Position numbers and translations under genes: made by a program | The notes under the pieces: model-generated | Told to the model about the DNA's origin: nothing | What the model saw: the letters and a program-made list of their open reading frames with translations, nothing else | The model's database searches: none | Part shown: piece after piece, positions 52,707 to 62,735 of the stretch | Numbering within the stretch: the first letter of the stretch is position 1 | Layout: each line of letters begins with the position of its first letter | NCBI RefSeq assembly: GCF_001295265.1 | Contig: NZ_LJOD01000017.1 | Coordinates: 1 to 64,000 of the forward strand | Length of the DNA stretch: 64,000 bases | Source: Chryseobacterium indologenes | Lineage (GTDB): Bacteria > Bacteroidota > Bacteroidia > Flavobacteriales > Weeksellaceae | Direction: 5' to 3'

Positions 52707-53804
52707 ATGAGCCACGGAAAATTAAGAGAAGACAAAACCTGCCTGAACTGCGGACATCAGGTGGAAGAAAGATTTTGCCCCCACTGCGGACAGGAAAATA
52801 CGGAACGCAGACAACCTTTTTATTTTCTCTTCACTCATTTCATTGAGGATTTCACACACTATGACGGACAGTTCTGGAAAACCATACAATATCTGTTTAC
52901 CCGCCCGGGAAAACTCACTAAGGAATATCTGGCAGGTAAAAGACAGGTGTATGTAGCGCCTGTAAAATTATACATATTTATAAGTTTCATCACCTTTTTT
53001 CTTCCCAATATTTTACCCTATAACAAAGTGACAAATAATAAAGCCGGTCATATTGAAGCAGAAGCAAAATCCCCGGCGAAGCAGAAAGACTCCACAAAAG
53101 ATGTTGTAAAGGAGTTGCAAAAGGAAGGTGTTATTTCCAATGAGACAGCCAATACAATTCAAAAAGCATCAGACACATTAAAAATAGAGAATACTAAAGA
53201 AAAAAAGGATGTTTTTGACCGTACCTTCGATACCAAAGATGAATCCATTATGAATGTTTATACCATGGAACAGTATGACTCCGTTCTTTCTAAGAATAAT
53301 TCAGACACTTATAAAGTGATGAGACCGATCGTAAAAAAGGTGTTTGAACTAGAGAAACAAGGATTCAGTAAAGAACAGATATGGAAAAAGTATAAACAAA
53401 ACTTTATCCATACGATCCCTAAAGCCCTCTTTATTTACCTGCCTGTATTTGCATTCTTTCTATGGATATTTCATAATAAGAAAAAATGGTGGTACTTTGA
53501 CCACGGGATATTTACGCTTCACTATTTCTCATTCCTGTTATTAACAATACTGATTTTAATAACAATAGAAAAAATCACGAGTTTTCTGCCGGACTATTCA
53601 TTACTGAACATACTCAATGTATTAATCAACGTTGGTATTGTTATCTACATGACAGCCTATTTCTTTGTAGCCCATTACAGGGTATATGAAACCAAGAAAA
53701 GAATAAGCATACTGAAAGGTATACTCCTGTTTATTGTCAATAATATAGGATTATTTTTAATGTTTTTAATATTGACATATCTAAGTTTTATTACACTTCA
53801 TTAA
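52707..53804 (+). CDS. DUF3667 membrane protein (copy 1)
   Basis: The 365-residue protein starts with a zinc ribbon (C-L-N-C-G-H-Q-V-E-E-R-F-C-P-H-C-G-Q), then F-I-E-D-F-T-H-Y-D-G-Q-F-W and T-R-P-G-K-L-T. These two parts define DUF3667. A membrane segment at ~90-105 is followed by a charged coiled-coil-like region (Lys/Glu-rich, ~115-235). Three or four more membrane segments lie in the C-terminal third (F-I-Y-L-P-V-F-A-F-F-L-W-I-F-H onward). The role is unknown; an inner-membrane location is inferred. Confidence 0.85.
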   Translation: MSHGKLREDKTCLNCGHQVEERFCPHCGQENTERRQPFYFLFTHFIEDFTHYDGQFWKTIQYLFTRPGKLTKEYLAGKRQVYVAPVKLYIFISFITFFLPNILPYNKVTNNKAGHIEAEAKSPAKQKDSTKDVVKELQKEGVISNETANTIQKASDTLKIENTKEKKDVFDRTFDTKDESIMNVYTMEQYDSVLSKNNSDTYKVMRPIVKKVFELEKQGFSKEQIWKKYKQNFIHTIPKALFIYLPVFAFFLWIFHNKKKWWYFDHGIFTLHYFSFLLLTILILITIEKITSFLPDYSLLNILNVLINVGIVIYMTAYFFVAHYRVYETKKRISILKGILLFIVNNIGLFLMFLILTYLSFITLH

Positions 53805-53865
53805 TTTTACTTTAAAGATTTCCGCAAAAGCATACTGATATCACTCATTTCTTTCCTGAAATAAT

Positions 53866-53873
53866 TATATTTG
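53866..53873 (+). promoter_or_regulatory. -7 box of the second DUF3667 gene
   Basis: TATATTTG lies inside the same string gaaataattatatttg as upstream of copy 1, 16 bases before ATG 53890. Confidence 0.6.
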
Positions 53874-53889
53874 CGCCAAACTCAGAACT

Positions 53890-55014
53890 ATGAGCCACGG
53901 AAAACTAAGAGAAGATAAAAACTGCCTGAACTGCGGGCATCAGGTGGAAGAAAGATACTGCCCACACTGCGGACAGCAAAATATTGAAAGCCGTCAGCCT
54001 TTTTATTACCTTTTCACTCATTTTATAGAAGACTTTACTCATTATGACGGACAGTTCTGGAGTACCGTGAAAAACCTGCTGTTCAAACCGGGAAAGCTTA
54101 CCACAACGTATCTCGAAGGAAAAAGACAGAAATTCGTTCCTCCGGTAAAGCTTTACATATTTGTCAGTTTTGTTACCTTCTTTATGTTTGCGATTTTTCC
54201 TCCTTTCAATATCGGTCATTTTGATAAAGATAAACGCAAGGGAGAGAAAGCAACTGTAAACACTAAGGCTCAGCAACAAGCCGTAAAGGAAGTTATGAAC
54301 GCTATTGAGCTGGAAAAACAGGGAGAAAAAGATTCAGCGGAAATTAACAAGCTTACCGAAAAACAGAAATATATTAAAGACTCCCTGAAGTTACAGAGCT
54401 TCCAGGAAGGCCTTGAAAGCACGATAGATACAGATAAGAAAATATCTGATAACAGCAGCTTTTTAGGTTACAAAACCCAGGAAGAATATGATAAAGGAAT
54501 GGCCGGTAAAAAACGCATTCTTGGTTTTATAAATGATGCTTTTGCCCATAAGTTTTTCAGCCTGAAAAAAGAGGGAGTAAAAAAGGGAGATATTATAAGA
54601 AATCTGGCAGAGACTTCTTTCCATAATCTTCCCAAAGCTTTGTTTATCTATCTCCCGATTTTCGCCTTCTTTTTATGGATATTCCACAAAAAGAAAAAAT
54701 GGTGGTACTTTGATCATGGTATTTTTACCCTTCACTATTTCTCATTCCTGTTGGTAAACATCCTGATTTTTGCCATCTTAAACAGAATTACAAACGCTAT
54801 GGATAATGCTTTTCTGACCACATTAATCCGAATAGTGATGATCGCCATTGTAATTTACGGATGGGCTTATTTCTTTGTTGCCCACCACCGGGTGTATAAA
54901 TCCCACGGCGTTGTCAGTGTTATCATTGGGGGAATTATATTCTTCCTCAATATGTTTGCATTCTTGTTTTTAGTGACCGGATTAGCCTTGATCAGCTTCC
55001 TGATGCTCCATTAA
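53890..55014 (+). CDS. DUF3667 membrane protein (copy 2)
   Basis: The 374-residue protein has the same architecture as copy 1: C-L-N-C-G / C-P-H-C-G zinc ribbon, H-Y-D-G-Q-F-W, membrane segment, Lys/Glu-rich middle, then P-K-A-L-F-I-Y-L-P-I-F-A-F-F-L-W-I-F-H and further segments. The N- and C-terminal thirds are nearly identical to copy 1 and the middle is diverged. It is clearly a tandem duplicate. Confidence 0.85.
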   Translation: MSHGKLREDKNCLNCGHQVEERYCPHCGQQNIESRQPFYYLFTHFIEDFTHYDGQFWSTVKNLLFKPGKLTTTYLEGKRQKFVPPVKLYIFVSFVTFFMFAIFPPFNIGHFDKDKRKGEKATVNTKAQQQAVKEVMNAIELEKQGEKDSAEINKLTEKQKYIKDSLKLQSFQEGLESTIDTDKKISDNSSFLGYKTQEEYDKGMAGKKRILGFINDAFAHKFFSLKKEGVKKGDIIRNLAETSFHNLPKALFIYLPIFAFFLWIFHKKKKWWYFDHGIFTLHYFSFLLVNILIFAILNRITNAMDNAFLTTLIRIVMIAIVIYGWAYFFVAHHRVYKSHGVVSVIIGGIIFFLNMFAFLFLVTGLALISFLMLH

Positions 55015-55046
55015 ACGCAAAAATATATTGTCCGGATCCCAAAAGT

Positions 55047-55379
55047 TTACTGGCGAAGTGATTTGCTTCCTCTGAAGCTGGCAATTAAATAATACGCTAC
55101 AAAAACCGTAGAAAATTTCAGAATAGACGGGATAGCAAGCTGAAGATTAAAGATCAGAGTTCCTATCAGAACCAGTGCTCCCATTGCGGCAAAAGACAAT
55201 CCCAGTTTTTTAGGCAGCGAGAAATCGGGAGTATCCAGATAGTAAGCAAGCCCCCACGCACACCCGAAAGCAACAGCATAATAAGCATCCACTGCAATAT
55301 TCTGTGAGCTCAGGAAAAAATAATTAATAAGGAAACTCACAACGGTTCCCAACACGAAATAAATCAAAGCTTTCTGCAT
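55047..55379 (-). CDS. Small polytopic membrane protein of unknown function
   Basis: The 110-residue protein starts M-Q-K-A-L-I-Y-F. Four hydrophobic segments are visible (about 5-22, 30-45, 55-72, 78-98). A longer frame extends upstream to 55493, but its extra part is polar and non-conserved in style. A minus-strand TACTTTTG box (55397-55404) lies just before ATG 55379, which supports the short form. Confidence 0.65.
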   Translation of the reverse strand: MQKALIYFVLGTVVSFLINYFFLSSQNIAVDAYYAVAFGCAWGLAYYLDTPDFSLPKKLGLSFAAMGALVLIGTLIFNLQLAIPSILKFSTVFVAYYLIASFRGSKSLRQ

Positions 55380-55621
55380 ATCCTTAAAATATGGTGCAAA
55401 AGTAGAGAATTTAATTTTGAGAATTTGAAAATGTTCCCAATTTGAAAATAAAATCCTACAACCTGTTTTACACTGCCCTCTTTCAGATCTCAAAACCTTA
55501 AATTGGGAAAACTTAATTAAATAACATTACATAACAATTTAAAAATGAATAAGATGCAACCAAACACAAGGTTCTTATTTTATTATTATATTTGAGAATT
55601 CAGAAATTTTTCTATTTTTTT

Positions 55622-58600
55622 ATGGAAACCCAAAAATATACTCCAACCAACAAAGTAAGAATCGTAACAGCAGCCTCATTATTTGACGGCCACGATGCTG
55701 CGATCAATATTATGCGCCGTGTGATCCAGGGAACCGGATGCGAAGTCATTCACCTTGGCCACGACAAATCTGCAGAGGAAGTTGTCAATACAGCAATCCA
55801 GGAAGATGCCAACGCCATTGCCTTAACATCTTATCAGGGCGGGCACAATGAATATTTTAAATACATCTACGATCTTTTAAGAGAAAAGAATTCACCGCAG
55901 ATCAAAATTTTCGGCGGCGGCGGCGGGGTTATCCTGCCGGAAGAGATTAAAGACCTGATGTCTTACGGAATTGACAGAATTTATTCCCCGGATGACGGCC
56001 GTGAGCTTGGCCTGCAGGGAATGATTGATGATCTTGTACAGAGATCTGATTTTGCAACCGGAAAAGAGGTAACAGCAGCAGATCTTGAGACCATCAGCTT
56101 TGAAAATCCGACAAGTATTGCCAAGATTATTTCTGCTGTTGAAAACTTCTCAGAAGAAAAACCGGAACTGGTACAAGCCATTGATGAGAAATCCAAGGAT
56201 CTTATTATTCCCATCATCGGGATTACAGGAACCGGGGGAGCCGGAAAATCATCTTTAACAGATGAGCTGGTAAGACGCTTCTTACGTTCCAATACAGATA
56301 AAAAAATTGCGATCATCTCGATTGACCCTTCCAAAAAGAAAACAGGAGGAGCGCTATTGGGCGACAGAATCCGTATGAATGCCATTAATGATCCGAGAGT
56401 TTATATGAGATCTATGGCAACAAGAGAAAACAACGTTTCGGTATCACCATTTATCCACTCTGCATTGAATGTTCTGAAACTGGCACATCCGGATGTCATT
56501 ATTCTTGAGACTTCCGGTATCGGGCAGTCCGGTTCAGAAGTATCTGATTTTGCAGATGTATCGATGTACGTAATGACACCTGAATATGGAGCTTCTACCC
56601 AGCTTGAAAAGATTGACATGCTTGATTATGCAGATCTTGTAGCGTTAAACAAATCGGACAAGCGCGGTGCACTGGATGCCCTTCAGGCTGTAAGAAAGCA
56701 GTTCCAGAGAAACCACCTTTTATGGGAAAGCCCGCTGGAAGATATGCCGGTATATGCTACCAAAGCATCCCAGTTCAATGATCACGGAACAACAGAGCTC
56801 TACAACAGGCTCGTTTCTAAAGTGAATGATAAATTCGCAGGACTGGATCTGAAAACTTTCGTTGAACAGGAAGTGACCGATGAAGTAACGATCATCCCTC
56901 CGAAAAGGGTGCGTTACCTTTCGGAAATCGTAGAAAACAATAAGCAATACGATGCAAACATCGAAAAGCAGGCTGAGCTTGCCCGAAAAATGTATCATAT
57001 CAACGGAGTAAAAAATATTATTTCCAACGAAACTCTGGATGCCGAATACCAAAAAGCAGAAAAAGAGCTTCAGCAGGAAAACATTGATTTCCTCAGAACA
57101 TGGGATGACACGAAAAAAGCGTTCCATGAAGAATTTTATTCCTATTATGTTCGTGGAAAGGAAATTAAAGTTGAAACCTCAACAGAATCTTTATCCCATT
57201 TAAGAATTCCGAAAATTGCCCTTCCGAAATACAATGACTGGGGCGATCTCATCCAATGGAAAGGGCAGGAAAATCTACCCGGAAGTTTTCCCTACACCGC
57301 AGGAATTTATCCGTTCAAAAGAACCGGTGAAGATCCTACGAGAATGTTTGCGGGAGAAGGCGGACCGGAAAGAACCAACAGAAGATTCCATTATGTATCT
57401 GCCGAAATGCCTGCAAAACGTCTATCTACAGCTTTCGATTCTGTGACTCTATACGGACAGGACCCTGCTTTACCACCGGATATTTATGGAAAAATCGGTA
57501 ACGCCGGAGTATCTATTGCCACATTGGATGATGCCAAAAAACTGTATTCAGGGTTTGATCTTGTGAATGCACTGACTTCTGTATCCATGACGATCAACGG
57601 ACCTGCTCCGATGCTGCTCGCGTTCTTTATGAATGCCGCCATTGACCAGAATGTTGAAAAATATATCAAAGAGAATGGCCTGGAAGCTAAAGTAGAAGCT
57701 AAGCTTAAGGAAAAGTTTGATGATAAAGGCTTAGAAAGGCCTCAGTATAACGGAGAACTTCCTCCATCCAATAACGGACTGGGACTTCAGCTTTTAGGTT
57801 TAACAGGAGATGAAGTAATCCCTGCTGAAGTATATGCCGAAATTAAAGCCAAAACTATTGCAACAGTTCGCGGAACCGTTCAGGCTGACATTTTAAAAGA
57901 AGACCAGGCTCAGAACACCTGTATTTTCTCTACTGAATTCGCCTTAAGGCTAATGGGCGACGTTCAGGAATATTTCATCAAGGAAAAAGTAAGAAACTTC
58001 TACTCTGTTTCAATCTCAGGATACCACATTGCAGAAGCAGGTGCCAATCCTGTTTCCCAGCTGGCATTTACCCTGGCTAATGGGTTCACGTATGTAGAAT
58101 ATTACCTGAGCCGTGGAATGGATATCAATGATTTTGCACCGAACCTATCCTTCTTCTTCTCCAACGGTATTGACCCTGAATATTCAGTGATCGGACGTGT
58201 GGCCAGAAGAATCTGGGCAAAAGCTATGAAACTGAAATACGGAGCCGATGAAAGAAGCCAGATGCTGAAATACCACATCCAGACTTCCGGACGCTCACTT
58301 CACGCTCAGGAAATTGATTTCAACGATATCAGAACAACACTTCAGGCATTATATGCCATTTATGACAACTGTAATTCTCTTCACACGAATGCATATGACG
58401 AGGCGATTACCACTCCTACCGAGCAATCCGTAAGAAGAGCAATGGCAATCCAGCTGATTATTAATAAGGAATTAGGTTTAGCGAAAAATGAAAACCCGCT
58501 TCAGGGATCATTTATCATTGAAGAACTGACGGATCTTGTAGAAGAGGCTGTATATGCAGAATTCGACAGAATTACAGAAAGAGGAGGCGTTCTGGGAGCT

Positions 58601-58969
58601 ATGGAAACCATGTACCAGCGTTCTAAAATTCAAGAGGAATCCATGCATTATGAATGGCTGAAACATACAGGTGAATATCCGATTATCGGGGTGAATACTT
58701 TTCTTGGAAAAGACGGTTCTCCAACGGTACTTCCGGGAGAGGTGATCCGTTCCACTGAAGAAGAAAAGCAAGCCCAGATTGAATCGCTTCACAACTTCCA
58801 GAAAGCGAATGAAGATAAGTCTGAAGAGGCATTAAAACAGCTTCAGCACGCAGCAATCAACCAGCAGAACTTATTCGGAGTGATGATGGATGCGGTGAAA
58901 TACTGTTCTCTTGGACAAATTACCAACGCTTTATTTGAAGTAGGCGGTAAGTACAGAAGAAATATGTAA
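55622..58969 (+). CDS. icmF: Fused isobutyryl-CoA mutase IcmF (B12-binding / G-protein chaperone / mutase)
   Basis: The 1115-residue protein has three parts. The B12-binding domain (about 11-145) has D-G-H-D with the cobalt-ligand H24. The MeaB-like GTPase has P-loop G-T-G-G-A-G-K-S-S (K209) and N-K-S-D. The mutase TIM barrel starts near 520. This order is unique to IcmF. Methylmalonyl-CoA mutase has Y and R contacting the carboxylate; here F576 (R-M-F-A-G) and Q764 (A-Q-N-T-C) take their places, as in isobutyryl-CoA mutase. H802 (G-Y-H-I-A-E-A-G) is the conserved active-site histidine. It interconverts isobutyryl- and butyryl-CoA. The TTG at 55592 is a weaker start. No cobalamin riboswitch is seen. 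Confidence 0.92.
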   Translation: METQKYTPTNKVRIVTAASLFDGHDAAINIMRRVIQGTGCEVIHLGHDKSAEEVVNTAIQEDANAIALTSYQGGHNEYFKYIYDLLREKNSPQIKIFGGGGGVILPEEIKDLMSYGIDRIYSPDDGRELGLQGMIDDLVQRSDFATGKEVTAADLETISFENPTSIAKIISAVENFSEEKPELVQAIDEKSKDLIIPIIGITGTGGAGKSSLTDELVRRFLRSNTDKKIAIISIDPSKKKTGGALLGDRIRMNAINDPRVYMRSMATRENNVSVSPFIHSALNVLKLAHPDVIILETSGIGQSGSEVSDFADVSMYVMTPEYGASTQLEKIDMLDYADLVALNKSDKRGALDALQAVRKQFQRNHLLWESPLEDMPVYATKASQFNDHGTTELYNRLVSKVNDKFAGLDLKTFVEQEVTDEVTIIPPKRVRYLSEIVENNKQYDANIEKQAELARKMYHINGVKNIISNETLDAEYQKAEKELQQENIDFLRTWDDTKKAFHEEFYSYYVRGKEIKVETSTESLSHLRIPKIALPKYNDWGDLIQWKGQENLPGSFPYTAGIYPFKRTGEDPTRMFAGEGGPERTNRRFHYVSAEMPAKRLSTAFDSVTLYGQDPALPPDIYGKIGNAGVSIATLDDAKKLYSGFDLVNALTSVSMTINGPAPMLLAFFMNAAIDQNVEKYIKENGLEAKVEAKLKEKFDDKGLERPQYNGELPPSNNGLGLQLLGLTGDEVIPAEVYAEIKAKTIATVRGTVQADILKEDQAQNTCIFSTEFALRLMGDVQEYFIKEKVRNFYSVSISGYHIAEAGANPVSQLAFTLANGFTYVEYYLSRGMDINDFAPNLSFFFSNGIDPEYSVIGRVARRIWAKAMKLKYGADERSQMLKYHIQTSGRSLHAQEIDFNDIRTTLQALYAIYDNCNSLHTNAYDEAITTPTEQSVRRAMAIQLIINKELGLAKNENPLQGSFIIEELTDLVEEAVYAEFDRITERGGVLGAMETMYQRSKIQEESMHYEWLKHTGEYPIIGVNTFLGKDGSPTVLPGEVIRSTEEEKQAQIESLHNFQKANEDKSEEALKQLQHAAINQQNLFGVMMDAVKYCSLGQITNALFEVGGKYRRNM

Positions 58970-58993
58970 CAGACCTCTGTAAAAATAATCTTA

Positions 58994-59022
58994 AGACCTC
59001 ATCGCTGCATGAGGTCTTTTTT
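58994..59022 (+). terminator. Terminator after icmF
   Basis: A perfect 9-bp stem, agacctcat / atgaggtct, with a 6-nt loop is followed by a T-run. Confidence 0.9.
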
Positions 59023-59123
59023 ATGCTGTAAATCAGTTGGGAGCCCCCCGAATTGTTTTTTGAAATTCTTACTGAATGATTTCACCGGGGCTGCTTAAAG
59101 AATTCTGCTAATTTTTTCATAAG

Positions 59124-59153
59124 AAAAACCCGCAGACATCATATGCGGGTTTT
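59124..59153 (-). terminator. Terminator of the M16 protease gene
   Basis: The stem aacccgca / tgcgggtt has a loop of about 9 nt. On the minus strand it is followed by TTTTTC. Confidence 0.85.
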
Positions 59154-59174
59154 CTCTGAATTTAAATGTGGAAT

Positions 59175-61907
59175 TTATTTCTTATTAAAATCTCCCGCAA
59201 ATACGGAAGTCAGCTTATCTTCGCTGATATATTTTCTAAGCACTTCATTCACCTGGCTTACTTTTAAGGCAGATACTTTAGCTTCCAGGGTATCATAATC
59301 TTCCAAAGGAATACCATACTGAAGCTGGCTGTTAACAAGCCCCATTAAAGTATTGTCATTTCCTAGTCCTGTTTTTCTTGATGTCAGCCAGGAATTCAGA
59401 TTAGATTTCAGCTCTTCTTCGCTAAAACCTTCTTTTACAGCCTTATTGATTTCTTCTTTCAAAGCTTTATTTACCGCATCTTTTTTTGTAGGATTAAAGA
59501 ATGCATACCATCCCCACGAGGATACATTATTGTCTGAAGGTACATTCATATAAGATCCTGCACCATAACTTATTCCTTCTTTCTCACGAAGTCTTGTAGG
59601 AATCCTGGAAGTAAGGAAACCTCCGCTGCCCAGCATTTCATTAGCAATAATCAAGGCAGGATAATCAGGGCTTTTTCTATCCATAGAGAAGCTGATTTTT
59701 CCGACAGCCGCTCCGTTTTCTTTATCTGGGGTTAAATATTCCTTATCCTGTTTTTTAGTGGCAAAAAGCTCAGGTTTAATCTTCTCATAACTGGATTTTG
59801 AATTCCATTTTGCAAACGTATCTTCCATTAATGAAGATACCGTCCTGGAATCCAGGTCCCCTATCATCGTCCCTACTCCATTATTGCTTCCTAAAATTTT
59901 ATTATAGAAATCTACAAGTTCCTGTCTTTTAATGGTTTTATTGGTTTCAATCTGCTCTTTGAAAGACGGGGTATAGAAAATGCTTTCTTTAGGATAGTTT
60001 GCTGTAATTTTTTCAATTTCTGTGAATGCCAGAGCCTGAGGATCATTTAAAGAACTTTCCAGGTAAGTATTATATTCGTTAACTGTTTTAATCAGTTCGG
60101 CTTCAGGGAAGGTAGATTCTGTTAGGATTTCTTTCATTAGTCCCATTACTTTTGGCAGATATTCTTTATACGTATTTACATTGGCATATAAGGTTTGTCC
60201 TCCAAAGGAAAAATTAATACTGGACTTCCACTGGTCAAGCATATCCTGAATCTGTTCTTTTGTATGGGATTTTGTTCCTGTTTTCATAACCTGCGCCATT
60301 AAAGCACCGATCTGGGATTTTCCGCTCAGCTCTTTGGCATTACTTACCGGGAAGCGGAAGCTTGCTGCTACTTTTCCGCCTTTGATTTCTTTTTTTATAA
60401 CACCATATTTCATTCCGTTGCTTAATTTTCCTTCAGAAAGATTCGCCTTCAGATTTTTAATGCTGGCTTCAAAAGGGGCCACTTCTTTTTCCAGTGCTTT
60501 GCCTTTATAGTCTTTCGTCAGTGTAGCGATCTGATCATCGGAATATTCAATATTTTTAACCCTTACTTCGTCTTTGGTTGGGATGAATACTCCTACAGTA
60601 CGGTTATTGGTTTTAAAATATTTATTGGCAACCCTCTGGATATCCGCCAGGGTCAGCTTCTCAATATTATCACGGTAGAGCATTCCCAGCTTATAACTTC
60701 CCGCTCCTACAATTTCTGTTAAACCAATTGCGAAATTGATGGTATTGTTTTTATTATTCTCAATTTGCTTTAAAATTTTAGCTTTTGCCCTGTTGACATC
60801 CTGTTCTGTGTATTTGATAGAAGCTACTTTATCAAGCTCAGCCCTGAATTCATTTTCCACGGCTTTCACATCTTTATCTGCCGGAACTTCCAGGCCGAAA
60901 TACATAAAGGCAGCATCTCTCACTGTTGGCTGGTAAGAATATACTGAAGCTGCTTTATGGGAATCAATCATTGCTTTATACAAATAGCCGGAAGGGTCTG
61001 CCGTCAAAATTTCTGACAGGGCATCCAGCGCTGCATAATCTTTATCTGCATAAGGTGCCGTATGGTATAATGCGCCTACAATTTTACTGTCTCCCGACCG
61101 TTTCAATTCTACAAAGCGTTCTCCATCCTGTGCCGGCTCAACCGTATAGGTCTGGTCTAAAATCCTCGAAGGCTTCGGAATAACTGAAAAATATTGGGCA
61201 ATATAATTCAGAGCCTGCTTTTCATCAAATTTACCGGCAACAATTAGGGTGGCATTATCAGGCTGATAATGTTTTTCATAGAACCGTCTGAGTGTTGGAG
61301 CTTTTACCCTTTCAATATCTTCTTTGCTTCCAATGGTACTGTTTCCATAATTATGCCACAGATAGGCTGTTGATACAATACGTTCCATCAGAACATCTCC
61401 GGGCCTGTTTTCCCCGATTTCGAATTCGTTTCTTACTACAGAAAATTCTTTGTCCAGATCAGACTGCAGAATAGTAGCGTTTACCATTCTGTCTGCTTCC
61501 ATTTCAAGGGCCCATTTCAGGTTAGCATCACTGGACGGAAAGATTTCGTAATAATTGGTCCGGTCATACCAGGTTGTTCCATTGGCATCACCACCTTTAT
61601 CAGACAGCTGCTTTTTTATATCACCTAATTTTTTAGTGCTTTTAAATAACATATGCTCAAGCAAATGCGCCATTCCTTTTTCTCCATAACCTTCATGTTT
61701 TGAACCTACGTTATAAACAATATTCACCACCATATTACTCTGGGAAGGATCCGGAATTAAAAGAACCTTCATTCCGTTAACGAGGGTGTATTCTTTTATC
61801 CCTTCCGTATTGCTTATGAATTTTGGAGTTTCTCCTTTTTGTGAAAATACAGGGTTTGCAATTCCTGTAAAAAACAAGACCGCAGTCCCAATGAGCAGGT
61901 TTTTCAT
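59175..61907 (-). CDS. M16 family zinc metalloprotease (two-domain pitrilysin type)
   Basis: The 910-residue protein has a signal peptide (cleaved near V-F-S-Q). The catalytic H-x-x-E-H motif is H81-L-L-E-H85, with the distal zinc glutamate near residue 160 in E-F-S-V-V-R-N-E-F-E. A second M16 domain from about 490 has no HxxEH and is the usual inactive half that closes the chamber. The enzyme is periplasmic and probably degrades peptides or processes exported proteins. A TATTTTTG box on the minus strand (61957-61964) is the likely promoter. Confidence 0.9.
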   Translation of the reverse strand: MKNLLIGTAVLFFTGIANPVFSQKGETPKFISNTEGIKEYTLVNGMKVLLIPDPSQSNMVVNIVYNVGSKHEGYGEKGMAHLLEHMLFKSTKKLGDIKKQLSDKGGDANGTTWYDRTNYYEIFPSSDANLKWALEMEADRMVNATILQSDLDKEFSVVRNEFEIGENRPGDVLMERIVSTAYLWHNYGNSTIGSKEDIERVKAPTLRRFYEKHYQPDNATLIVAGKFDEKQALNYIAQYFSVIPKPSRILDQTYTVEPAQDGERFVELKRSGDSKIVGALYHTAPYADKDYAALDALSEILTADPSGYLYKAMIDSHKAASVYSYQPTVRDAAFMYFGLEVPADKDVKAVENEFRAELDKVASIKYTEQDVNRAKAKILKQIENNKNNTINFAIGLTEIVGAGSYKLGMLYRDNIEKLTLADIQRVANKYFKTNNRTVGVFIPTKDEVRVKNIEYSDDQIATLTKDYKGKALEKEVAPFEASIKNLKANLSEGKLSNGMKYGVIKKEIKGGKVAASFRFPVSNAKELSGKSQIGALMAQVMKTGTKSHTKEQIQDMLDQWKSSINFSFGGQTLYANVNTYKEYLPKVMGLMKEILTESTFPEAELIKTVNEYNTYLESSLNDPQALAFTEIEKITANYPKESIFYTPSFKEQIETNKTIKRQELVDFYNKILGSNNGVGTMIGDLDSRTVSSLMEDTFAKWNSKSSYEKIKPELFATKKQDKEYLTPDKENGAAVGKISFSMDRKSPDYPALIIANEMLGSGGFLTSRIPTRLREKEGISYGAGSYMNVPSDNNVSSWGWYAFFNPTKKDAVNKALKEEINKAVKEGFSEEELKSNLNSWLTSRKTGLGNDNTLMGLVNSQLQYGIPLEDYDTLEAKVSALKVSQVNEVLRKYISEDKLTSVFAGDFNKK

Positions 61908-62033
61908 GTGTTCTTAATTTTAGTTTGCTAAATTTAAAACAATTACGTCTTCCGATCAAAAATAAACTCTGAAAATCAACAGAATATTCTATTTTTTATC
62001 ATAAAATTGCAGTGTAAAACAGAATAAGTCTGT

Positions 62034-62735
62034 ATGAAGACCAAAGCCATATTCAACTGGAGCAGCGGAAAAGACTCCAGCCTTGCATTATTTAAAGTAA
62101 TGCAGGAAAACAAATATGAAGTAACATCTTTATTAACAAGCATTAATAAAGAATTCCAGCGTATTTCCATGCATGGTGTCCATGTATCTCTTCTGGAAAA
62201 ACAGGCAGAAAATTTAGGATTTCCCCTGATTAAAATGGAACTCCCAAAAGAACCTTCCATGGAAGAGTACCGCACAATTATGGATAAAACCATGTCCCAC
62301 GTAAAATCTATGGGGGTTACTGCTTCTGTTTTCGGAGATATTTTTCTGGAAGATCTTCGCCAATACCGTGAGGATCAGTTGAACGCTATCGGCATGGAAG
62401 CTGTTTTCCCGCTATGGAAACGGAACACTACTGAGCTCATCTATGAATTTCTGGGCCTTGGTTTTAAAACCATTGTAACCTGTGTGAACGGAACGTATCT
62501 GGATAAAAGTTTTGCAGGACGTATTATAGATCAGCGGTTCCTTGATGACCTTCCTGAAAACGTTGATCCATGCGGTGAAAACGGAGAATTTCATACCTTT
62601 ACTTTTGATGGTCCTATTTTTAAGGAACCTGTTCTTTTCGAAATTGGAAAGACCGTAAAGAAAACGTATCCTAAGCCTAAAACAGGCTCTGAAGCAGAAG
62701 GAGAATATGTTTTCTGGTTCTGCGATCTGAAATAG
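62034..62735 (+). CDS. Dph6-related PP-loop ATP pyrophosphatase (adenine nucleotide alpha hydrolase)
   Basis: The 233-residue protein has the PP-loop S-S-G-K-D-S-S near residue 12, M-H-G-V-H near 45, F-G-D-I-F-L-E-D near 102 and the family end motif P-C-G-E-N-G-E-F-H-T-F. Eukaryotic and archaeal Dph6 amidates diphthine on EF-2. Bacteria lack diphthamide, so this bacterial relative has another, unknown amidation or thiolation substrate. It is divergent from the M16 gene. Confidence 0.8.
   Translation: MKTKAIFNWSSGKDSSLALFKVMQENKYEVTSLLTSINKEFQRISMHGVHVSLLEKQAENLGFPLIKMELPKEPSMEEYRTIMDKTMSHVKSMGVTASVFGDIFLEDLRQYREDQLNAIGMEAVFPLWKRNTTELIYEFLGLGFKTIVTCVNGTYLDKSFAGRIIDQRFLDDLPENVDPCGENGEFHTFTFDGPIFKEPVLFEIGKTVKKTYPKPKTGSEAEGEYVFWFCDLK

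Noticed and set aside
55494..55621. Possible cobalamin riboswitch before icmF
   Set aside because: The gap is only ~128 bp, very AT-rich, and lacks the conserved B12-box stretch.
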